Source: Clostridiaceae bacterium (GTDB lineage: Bacteria > Bacillota > Clostridia > Acetivibrionales > DTU013). From it: 20,844 bases of DNA. Below are positions 15,639 through 20,844 of the stretch, in pieces. A program made the position numbers and the translations under genes. The DNA is taken from NCBI GenBank assembly GCA_012799845.1, contig JAAZKL010000357.1, positions 1 through 20,844 of the forward strand, given 5' to 3'. Positions within the stretch are counted from its first letter, which is position 1, and each line of letters starts with the position of its first letter. The notes beneath the pieces are model-generated. The model searched no databases. It worked only from the letters and a program-made list of their open reading frames with translations, and was not told where the DNA came from.

Positions 15639-15737
15639 GGTATCTGTATCGGCATAGGCGTAGGCATAGGTATAGGTATAGGTATCTGTATCGGCATAGG
15701 CGTAGGCATAGGTATAGGTATAGGTATAGGTATAGGT
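15639..15737. repeat. 42-bp duplication grading into a GGTATA hexamer repeat
   Basis: A 42-bp unit starting GGTATCTGTATCGGCATAGG occurs twice exactly in tandem (15639-15680, 15681-15722) and runs into further GGTATA hexamers up to the TAG at 15738. The whole tract is a diverged six-base repeat. One plus-strand frame from ATG 15558 reads it as a Gly-Ile repeat (60 residues), but it has no ribosome binding site. Confidence 0.9.
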
Positions 15738-15800
15738 TAGAGTAATGGTCCTGGTGCAGGTGTCGATATAAATGCCGGTATTGGAATCGAAGTGTGGATC

Positions 15801-15902
15801 GATATGCGCAGCGGTGCCAATTAAGCATCGAAACGGAGCTTGATATACTCATCGTGCCGATGTAAGCACCGAAACGGAGCCTGATATGCGCAGCGGTGTC
15901 GG
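15801..15902. repeat. 41-bp tandem repeat, about 2.5 copies
   Basis: Units start at 15801, 15842 and 15883. Each begins GATAT, and the two complete units share a 3' half reading AAGCAYCGAAACGGAGC. The third copy repeats GATATGCGCAGCGGTG exactly and then fades. It lies 90 bases upstream of the IseA-like lipoprotein gene. The unit length is not a multiple of three, and stops occur, so it is non-coding. Confidence 0.8.
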
Positions 15903-15995
15903 AATTGGAACTAAGCCGATATATGCATTGGTTTCGGAAGTTGTTCTCCGAATAAGAAAGATATCCAAATCAGAATAAACCGGAGGAGATATGAA

Positions 15996-16793
15996 ATGAA
16001 GAGGGATGCCATACGCACAGAAAAAAGATCTAAAATTAAAGCAACAGCGCCCGGGAAGCTGATGCTTGTGCTTATCAGCGTGCTGTTCATCATTGGCATG
16101 ACAGCAGGGTGTACTGTCAAAATAGTCAGGAACAGTGGGAAGGCAGATGTCCCTGCTAACGGGAAGACAGTGACAGGTGCGAAGCAGGAGGATGGCGGCA
16201 CTTCAACGCAAGAGCAGCCTGACAGCGGCACTTCGACGCAAGAACAGCCTGCCGGGAAAGAGGACGCTGCGGGTAATGGCTCGGATAGTGTGGACGCAGA
16301 TAGAATACCTGTACTTACGGATGAGGAAGTGGCTGAAGCATACCAGAAGGCGGTCGAGGCCTTCGGCTGGTTTGAATTTGGCAGCATGCCTGCAGATTAT
16401 GAGGATGCCATAGAAATAGATGGCTATGTATATAACAGGGCGACCCATGATGTGATCAAAACCATGGATGATCTTAAGTCCTACCTGCAAACCATGTTCA
16501 CGGATGAGATCGTCGAAGGCCTCCTGGCTGGTGACGGTTCAGGAATCCAGCTTTACCGCGACATAGACGGCGCGCTTTATACGATCCCTGCAGGCAGGGG
16601 CAGCGACATAATGAAGGGTGATGAAACCTACGAGATAATCCGGGAAGGAGATAAAAAGGTCATATACCAGGTCACCGTAGAAATCTATGATGATCCTTTT
16701 GAGGAGACGGTGGCAGGAACTGAGCAGTATGATTTCCCGCTGGAGTATATCAATGGCAGGTGGGTATTCACTGATTTTGAACTGGTAAGGTAA
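15996..16793 (+). CDS. Lipoprotein, IseA-like DL-endopeptidase inhibitor family
   Basis: 265 residues. ATG 15996 follows GGAGGAG at 15982-15988; the ATG at 15991 is out, as it meets TGA at once. A hydrophobic segment ends in the lipobox TAGC, so it is probably an outer-face lipoprotein. A Gly/Thr/Gln/Glu-rich linker contains a 30-bp duplication (16191-16220 and 16221-16250) that encodes GGTSTQEQP twice. The folded domain (about residues 105-265) has FGWFEFGSMP, DGYVYNR, MDDLKSYLQTMF, GALYTIPAGRGSDI and a C-terminal NGRWVFTDFELVR. This pattern matches my memory of IseA-type inhibitors of cell-wall DL-endopeptidases; the family match is by recognition, not a search. A terminator follows at 16831-16868. 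Confidence 0.75.
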   Translation: MKRDAIRTEKRSKIKATAPGKLMLVLISVLFIIGMTAGCTVKIVRNSGKADVPANGKTVTGAKQEDGGTSTQEQPDSGTSTQEQPAGKEDAAGNGSDSVDADRIPVLTDEEVAEAYQKAVEAFGWFEFGSMPADYEDAIEIDGYVYNRATHDVIKTMDDLKSYLQTMFTDEIVEGLLAGDGSGIQLYRDIDGALYTIPAGRGSDIMKGDETYEIIREGDKKVIYQVTVEIYDDPFEETVAGTEQYDFPLEYINGRWVFTDFELVR

Positions 16794-16830
16794 CGATTTA
16801 CGAATATAAAATCAAATGAGGATATAAAAC

Positions 16831-16868
16831 AAAAAATCCTGATTCAGCTATTGACAACAGGATTTTTT
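16831..16868 (+). terminator. Intrinsic terminator of the IseA-like gene
   Basis: AAAAAATCCTG (16831-16841) pairs with CAGGATTTTTTT (16858-16868) around a 16-base loop. It lies 38 bases after the lipoprotein stop. The loop contains the TTGACA -35 box of the PerR promoter, so the two signals overlap. Confidence 0.75.
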
Positions 16869-16878
16869 TGTTTATAAT
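16851..16878 (+). promoter_or_regulatory. Consensus promoter of the PerR-rubrerythrin operon
   Basis: TTGACA at 16851-16856 and TATAAT at 16873-16878 are both perfect, separated by 16 bases. The predicted start near 16885 falls inside the palindrome at 16882-16902. The -35 box sits in the loop of the upstream gene's terminator. Confidence 0.8.
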
Positions 16879-16881
16879 AAA

Positions 16882-16902
16882 GATTAAGAATTATTCTTAA
16901 TC
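16882..16902 (+). promoter_or_regulatory. Perfect palindromic operator, probable PerR/Fur-type box
   Basis: GATTAAGAAT, one central T, then its exact reverse complement ATTCTTAATC. A 10-1-10 AT-rich palindrome is the layout of Fur-superfamily boxes (core 7-1-7). It lies just after the -10 box and ends 14 bases before the regulator's start codon, so binding would block transcription. Autoregulation by the PerR-like protein is the simplest reading. Confidence 0.7.
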
Positions 16903-16916
16903 CTGAGGTGCTGATC

Positions 16917-17288
16917 TTGACTAAGCAGAAACAAGCAATTTTAAACATCATAAAAAAGTCCGATGGGCATATGACGGCAGAAGAAATATACATGAAAGCA
17001 AAGAAGGAACTGCCCTCCATTGCCATAGGCACCGTATACAGGAATCTTGGTCTTATGACGGACGCCGGAGAGATCAGGCGCATAGCTATTCCCAATTCAC
17101 CTGACAGATATGACAAGTCAACAAAACCTCATGAGCATCTTGTCTGCCAGAAATGCGGGACAGTGTATGATACGTTCGTCACAGGTCTGAAAGAATTTTT
17201 GCAGCAGCAGGCCGGGGTCGAAATCACCGGATATGACCTGAATCTGAAATTTATTTGTGACAAGTGTAAACCAAAAAATCATATATAA
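16917..17288 (+). CDS. perR: PerR-type peroxide-responsive repressor (Fur family)
   Basis: 123 residues. I choose TTG 16917 because GAGGTG (16905-16910) ends six bases upstream; GTG 16908 overlaps that site. The N-terminal winged helix includes HMTAEEIYMKA and IGTVYRNL. The regulatory metal site of PerR is intact: H18, D66 (RYD), H72, H74 and D85 (VYD), with aspartates where Fur uses other ligands. The structural zinc site has C77xxC80 and C114xxC117. In PerR, Fe2+ at this site lets peroxide oxidise a His and release DNA. It is shorter at the N terminus than Bacillus PerR. Rubrerythrin starts 14 bases downstream. Fur or Zur function is less likely given the ligands and the neighbour. Confidence 0.85.
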   Translation: MTKQKQAILNIIKKSDGHMTAEEIYMKAKKELPSIAIGTVYRNLGLMTDAGEIRRIAIPNSPDRYDKSTKPHEHLVCQKCGTVYDTFVTGLKEFLQQQAGVEITGYDLNLKFICDKCKPKNHI

Positions 17289-17302
17289 AAGGAGAGGTAG
17301 CT

Positions 17303-17836
17303 ATGAATCTTAAAGGAACAAAGACAGAAAAAAATCTCTTGGAAGCATTTGCCGGCGAATCAATGGCAAGAAACAAGTATACCTATTTCGCTTCGGTAGC
17401 GAAGAAAGAAGGATATCAGCAGATCGCTGCTATATTCGAAGAGACTGCCAATAATGAGAAGGAGCATGCAAAGCTCTGGTTCAAGGCTCTCGGCGAGCTT
17501 GGAGACACGGCGCAGAACCTGCTCAGTGCCGCCAACGGCGAGAACTACGAGTGGACCGATATGTATGAGCGCTTTGCAAAGGATGCAGAGGAAGAAGGCT
17601 TTACCGCTCTTGCAAAACAGTTCAGAATGGTCGCAGCGATAGAGAAGGCTCATGAAGAGAGATACCGCAAGCTGCTCAGCAATGTGGAAATGCAGCAGGT
17701 ATTTGAAAAAGCTGAGGAATCGATTTGGGAATGCCGTAACTGCGGACATCTCGTAATGGGCAAGAAAGCTCCCGAGGTTTGCCCGGTATGCGCACATCCG
17801 AAGAGCTTCTTTGAGGTCAGGAAGCAGAATTATTGA
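17303..17836 (+). CDS. rbr: Rubrerythrin
   Basis: 177 residues; ATG 17303 has AAAGGAGAGG upstream. The N-terminal four-helix domain carries the diiron ligands: E19 (GES), E52 with H55 (EKEH), a Glu in the DAEEEGF segment, and E114 in the IEKAHEERY segment. The C-terminal rubredoxin-like domain has CRNCG (C144, C147) and CPVC (C160, C163) for one Fe(Cys)4. The enzyme reduces hydrogen peroxide to water in anaerobes, using electrons passed through the rubredoxin site. It is co-transcribed with the PerR-type repressor, so peroxide should induce it. A strong terminator follows. Confidence 0.97.
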   Translation: MNLKGTKTEKNLLEAFAGESMARNKYTYFASVAKKEGYQQIAAIFEETANNEKEHAKLWFKALGELGDTAQNLLSAANGENYEWTDMYERFAKDAEEEGFTALAKQFRMVAAIEKAHEERYRKLLSNVEMQQVFEKAEESIWECRNCGHLVMGKKAPEVCPVCAHPKSFFEVRKQNY

Positions 17837-17865
17837 TAAGAAAGCCTGACAAATACCGGTTATTG

Positions 17866-17910
17866 AAAACACCGTCTCATATGCTGTACGAGACGGTGTT
17901 TTCGATTTTT
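17866..17910 (+). terminator. Strong intrinsic terminator after rubrerythrin
   Basis: AAAACACCGTCTC (17866-17878) and GAGACGGTGTTTT (17890-17902) form a perfect 13-bp stem with an 11-base loop, followed by CGATTTTT. It closes the PerR-rubrerythrin operon. Confidence 0.9.
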
Positions 17911-17921
17911 CACGTCACGTG

Positions 17922-17951
17922 GAGCAGTTGCACTGCCAGGAGTGCTTGCTC
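17922..17951 (+). other. Two-tier hairpin upstream of the MATE gene
   Basis: GAGCA (17922-17926) pairs with TGCTC (17947-17951), and inside it GCACT (17930-17934) pairs with AGTGC (17941-17945) around a GCCAGG loop, with a small internal loop between. No T-run follows. It does not match a riboswitch I recognise. Confidence 0.35.
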
Positions 17952-18083
17952 TAACAGGATAAGAATTTACAAATATTGCACGGGATATTACATGGAACCG
18001 GACCACATGTTGTGTTATGATATTTATCAATAATGACAGGGCCGGTTTCCTGCAAAAGAATAATGTAGAAAGAAGAGGTTTTG

Positions 18084-19457
18084 TTGATCAATTTGAAACA
18101 CCGTGACAGGGATATGTGCAGCGGACCGCTGTTCAGCAAAATATTGGTGTTCGCGTTGCCTATCATGGCGATGAACATCCTGCAGCTTCTGTTCAATGCT
18201 GCAGATATGATGGTCATAGGGCAGTTTTCGGGGAAAGAAGCACTTGCGGCAGTAGGTGCCACCGGGGCGCTCATCAATCTGCTCATTAACCTGTTCATGG
18301 GCCTGTCTGTGGGTACCAGCGTCATAGTGGCGCAGGATTACGGCGCCGGCCATCCGGCAGATGTGAGCCGGTCTGTACACACTTCGGTAGCTGTCAGCAT
18401 CATTGGCGGGCTGATCGTAATGGTGATAGGCCTGGTCCTGTGCGAACCTTTGCTGGTCATGATGGGCACTCCCGATGACATCATTTCCATGTCTGTAGTA
18501 TACATGCGAATCTACTTCGCGGGCATGCCGGCCAACATGGTGTACAACTTTGCCGCGGCCATACTGCGCGCTGTGGGTGACAGCCGCCGCCCGATGTACT
18601 ACCTTGTGATCTCCGGTGTTGTCAATGTGGTTTTGAACCTGTTTTTTGTGGCTGTGCTGGGCATGGATGTCGATGGAGTGGCATGGGCTACTGTCATTTC
18701 GCAGTATCTATCTGCTTTACTTATAATGATCTGCTTATACAGGACCAGCCTGGCTATACGTTTTATACCGAAGCGACTGGGAATCGACCGGCAGAAGCTT
18801 AAGATCATCCTGAGGGTTGGTGTGCCTGCCGGGCTGCAGGGTACGCTTTTCTCCATATCCAACACCCTGATCCAGTCTGCGGTCAATTCTTTCGGATCCA
18901 CAATGGTCGCCGCCAGTTCTGCAGCCGGCAATGTGGAGGGTATCGCGGGCACTACGATGAATGCGTATTATAATGCGGCCATTACCTTTACAGGCCAGAA
19001 CATGGGCGCGAAAAAATACGAAAGGATCGACACGATCGCAAAGGTCTGTACTGTGCTGATATTTGCCACATGGATCATACTGTGCGGGATCATACTGCTC
19101 TTTGGGCGCCCGCTGCTTGGCATGTACACGTCAGACCGGAATGTTATCGAGCTTGGTATGCAGCGCATGTATATCATGATGGCCGCCTATTTCACCTGCG
19201 GAGTTATGAACGTATTCCCCGGCCTTACACGCGGGATGGGCTATTCCATACTTCCCATGCTCTGCACATTGATAGGCGCATGCCTCTTAAGGATCGTCTG
19301 GCTTGCCACTTTCTTCACGTGGTATCGCTCAGTATTCATGCTCTTCGTCTGCTACCCCATCACATGGTCGCTGGCCGGGCTGGGCCAGGTGGGCAGCTTC
19401 TTCTATGCCCGCAACAGGATACGAAAACGCGCTGCATCAGAAGCAGCAGCCCAATAA
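18084..19457 (+). CDS. MATE family multidrug/sodium antiporter
   Basis: About 457 residues with around 12 hydrophobic segments in two similar halves, as usual for MATE transporters. The start is one of two adjacent TTG codons (18081, 18084); GAGG at 18075-18078 favours 18084, and ATG 18114 is a later alternative. Typical family segments are seen: LFSKILVFALPIMAMNILQLLFNAADMMVIGQFSG near the N terminus, GLSVGTSVIVAQDYGAG, an AAILRAVGDSRRPMYYL loop, and GVPAGLQGTLFSISN at the start of the second half. These proteins export drugs or metabolites in exchange for Na+ or H+. The substrate is unknown. It stands alone between two terminator/promoter regions, and the sequence upstream (17911-18080) holds a hairpin. 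Confidence 0.93.
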   Translation: MINLKHRDRDMCSGPLFSKILVFALPIMAMNILQLLFNAADMMVIGQFSGKEALAAVGATGALINLLINLFMGLSVGTSVIVAQDYGAGHPADVSRSVHTSVAVSIIGGLIVMVIGLVLCEPLLVMMGTPDDIISMSVVYMRIYFAGMPANMVYNFAAAILRAVGDSRRPMYYLVISGVVNVVLNLFFVAVLGMDVDGVAWATVISQYLSALLIMICLYRTSLAIRFIPKRLGIDRQKLKIILRVGVPAGLQGTLFSISNTLIQSAVNSFGSTMVAASSAAGNVEGIAGTTMNAYYNAAITFTGQNMGAKKYERIDTIAKVCTVLIFATWIILCGIILLFGRPLLGMYTSDRNVIELGMQRMYIMMAAYFTCGVMNVFPGLTRGMGYSILPMLCTLIGACLLRIVWLATFFTWYRSVFMLFVCYPITWSLAGLGQVGSFFYARNRIRKRAASEAAAQ

Positions 19458-19522
19458 CGGAAGTCGCAGACCGATAGCAGAAGCAGCAGCCTTAAAGTCG
19501 GGCAAGCGAAGAGGAGAGAGCT

Positions 19523-19606
19523 ATGAAGCTGACACGGAAACGATATATTGAAATCAACGTGGAACGGGCTCTTTATGCCAACATGGTAACAGGTATCTCA
19601 AGCTGA
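19523..19606 (+). CDS. Short 27-codon ORF ending at a repeat array, possible gene remnant
   Basis: ATG 19523 has a strong ribosome binding site (GAGGAGAGAG). The peptide begins MKLTRKRYIEINVERALYAN and stops at TGA 19604-19606, which lies inside the first copy of the 25-bp array starting at 19602. The good start signals and the abrupt end suggest the 5' end of a gene cut by the repeat tract, or a small protein. A distant likeness to N termini of the IEIN type is too short to assign a family. Confidence 0.3.
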   Translation: MKLTRKRYIEINVERALYANMVTGISS

Positions 19607-19727
19607 TTTCATAAACAGACCCAAAATTAAACTTATAAACAGACCCCCAAATTAATCTCACAAATATACCCAAAAATTAACCTTATGAACAGACCCAGGA
19701 ATCAACCTCATAAACCTGCCTTAAAAA
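19602..19727. repeat. 25-bp tandem repeat array, 5 copies
   Basis: Units start at 19602, 19627, 19652, 19677 and 19702. A typical unit reads TTAAACTTATAAACAGACCC followed by a short A-rich tail. Copies differ at several positions. The array lies between the MATE gene and the promoter of the PTS permease, ten bases before the latter's -35 box. Confidence 0.85.
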
Positions 19728-19736
19728 TTAGCGGGA

Positions 19737-19764
19737 TTGACAAATTTGATATTTTGGATAAAAT
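19737..19764 (+). promoter_or_regulatory. Near-consensus promoter of the PTS permease gene
   Basis: TTGACA at 19737-19742 and TAAAAT at 19759-19764 are 16 bases apart. The leader to the start at 19897 would be about 125 bases; in it ACTCAT and ATGAGT (about 19780-19813) could form a small stem. No antiterminator site was recognised. Confidence 0.6.
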
Positions 19765-19896
19765 TGTAGCAATATGAATAACTCATGCTGCGATGATGCC
19801 GTGAATATATGAGTCTGATAATTTCTTTGTACCGAAGTGCAGTTATCTTTGCATTGTTGTTATCAGTGTATGGAGAAATGTGGAGGGAAGATGCAT

Positions 19897-20844
19897 ATGG
19901 AAAAGGCGGGTTCAAAATCGGGGATACGCTTATTTTTTGAAAAGGTAAGTGCGTTTCTTGACAGGAAAGGGATAGTCATTTCAGGCCGTCTCTACGGTAT
20001 AGATGCCATGAGCGCTATGGCGCAGGGGCTGTTCTGTTCGCTTCTGATCGGTACGATAATAAATACGATAGGTACCCAGACCGGGCTGGCTTTCCTGAAC
20101 GAAATAGGCAAATTTGCTTCTGAGATGTCTGGTCCGGCCATGGCCATTGCCATCGGGTGCGCTTTGAAATGCCCGCCGCTGGTACTTTTCTCGCTGGCTG
20201 CGGTGGGACACTCCGCAAACAAGCTGGGAGGAGCCGGCGGGCCCTTGGCGGTGCTTGTTATCGCCATTATTGCCGCAGAGATCGGCAAGGCCATTTCCAA
20301 GGAGACAAAGATCGATATACTGGTTACTCCGCTGGTAACTATATTTACGGGAGTCGGCGTTTCCGCGCTGATCGCGCCTGCCATAGGAGTGGCTGCCAAT
20401 TCGGTCGGAGAGGTCATAATGTGGGCAACTGAGCAGCAGCCATTCATCATGGGCATTTTAGTTTCGGTCATAGTGGGGATCGTGCTGACGCTGCCGATCA
20501 GCAGCGCCGCCATATGCGCGGCTCTGGGTCTGACCGGGTTGGCAGGCGGCGCGGCATTGGCAGGCTGTTGTGCAAATATGGTGGGGTTCGCCGTCATATC
20601 CTTCCGTGAAAACCGCTGGGGCGGATTGGTTTCCCAGGGTCTTGGGACATCGATGCTCCAGATGGGCAATATAGTCCGGAATCCGAAGATTTGGATACCG
20701 GCCATATTGGCCAGCGCTGTCACAGGCCCGATATCAACAGTCATATTCAGGCTTGAAATGAACGGCCCGTCGGTGGCTTCAGGCATGGGGACCTGCGGCC
20801 TTGTAGGCCCAATAGGAGTATATACAGGCTGGATCGATGACATA
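19897..20844 (+). CDS. PTS sugar transporter IIC-type permease, partial (right edge)
   Basis: The plus frame is open from ATG 19897 to the last base, so at least 316 residues are present and the 3' end is missing. GGAGGG at 19882-19887 fits ATG 19897; ATG 19891 in the same frame is possible. The protein is very hydrophobic, with about eight membrane segments. Conserved-looking blocks are SGRLYGIDAMSAMAQGLF, ALKCPPLVLFS, KETKIDILVTPLVTIF, QPFIMGILVSV, LTLPISSAAICAALGL, GLVSQGLGTSMLQMGNIVRNPKIWIP and SGMGTCGLVGPIG. I recognise this as the IIC_2 type of PTS membrane component. A long open frame on the opposite strand here is a shadow. No IIA or IIB component lies in the window. Confidence 0.85.
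   Translation, partial: MEKAGSKSGIRLFFEKVSAFLDRKGIVISGRLYGIDAMSAMAQGLFCSLLIGTIINTIGTQTGLAFLNEIGKFASEMSGPAMAIAIGCALKCPPLVLFSLAAVGHSANKLGGAGGPLAVLVIAIIAAEIGKAISKETKIDILVTPLVTIFTGVGVSALIAPAIGVAANSVGEVIMWATEQQPFIMGILVSVIVGIVLTLPISSAAICAALGLTGLAGGAALAGCCANMVGFAVISFRENRWGGLVSQGLGTSMLQMGNIVRNPKIWIPAILASAVTGPISTVIFRLEMNGPSVASGMGTCGLVGPIGVYTGWIDDI

Noticed and set aside
15558..15740. 60-codon ORF encoding a Gly-Ile repeat
   Set aside because: It reads through the hexamer tract, has no ribosome binding site, and the opposite strand is equally open. Simple-sequence DNA explains it.
19992..20843. 283-codon minus-strand ORF at the right edge
   Set aside because: The plus strand encodes a convincing PTS IIC-type permease over the same bases; the minus frame shows no family motifs.

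Overview
The window looks like chromosomal DNA of an anaerobic, low-to-moderate GC member of the Bacillota (Clostridia-like). The pointers are strong AGGAGG-type ribosome binding sites, TTG/GTG starts, a PerR-type regulator next to rubrerythrin, an IseA-like lipoprotein, a VWA/FHA plus PP2C gene pair, and Gfo/Idh/MocA oxidoreductases paired with TIM-barrel isomerases. The species cannot be named from the sequence. No rRNA, tRNA, CRISPR array, transposase or phage gene was seen.

Layout. 1-2318: an apparent operon with the 3' end of an unrecognised beta-rich protein, a CPBP-type membrane protease, and an AadA-like aminoglycoside nucleotidyltransferase interrupted by one in-frame TGA. 2398-5265: a promoter, a 5'UTR hairpin, a secreted/membrane VWA-FHA protein, a PP2C phosphatase and a hairpin terminator. 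5281-5448: a 55-codon remnant of an AraC-type regulator. 5633-6472 (minus): an intact cupin-AraC regulator, divergent from a sugar catabolism cassette at 6732-10785 (isomerase, two Gfo/Idh/MocA dehydrogenases, a possible 22-codon ORF, second isomerase). 11003-13699: a large lipoprotein with a PsbP-like domain and a membrane HD-GYP protein. 13902-14429 (minus): type I inorganic pyrophosphatase.

14430-15995 has no convincing gene. It holds four unrelated tandem-repeat arrays (26 bp; 18/36 bp carrying a perfect 15-bp palindrome; 42 bp/hexamer; 41 bp) and several AT-rich hairpins. Then come an IseA-like lipoprotein (15996-16793), a terminator, a near-consensus promoter with a perfect palindromic operator, and a PerR-rubrerythrin operon (16917-17836) with its own terminator. 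A MATE transporter follows (18084-19457), then a 27-codon ORF that stops at a fifth array (25 bp, 19602-19727), a near-consensus promoter, and a PTS IIC-type permease (19897 to the right edge) that runs off the window.

How the parts may work together. The AraC regulator probably senses a sugar or glycoside and activates the divergent dehydrogenase/isomerase cassette, whose promoter has a perfect -10 but no -35. The PerR-rubrerythrin pair is a compact peroxide-defence unit. The VWA-FHA/PP2C pair looks like part of a phosphothreonine signalling system whose kinase is not in this window. The most unusual material is the repeat-rich gap at 14.5-15.9 kb and the single-base interruption of the AadA-like gene.
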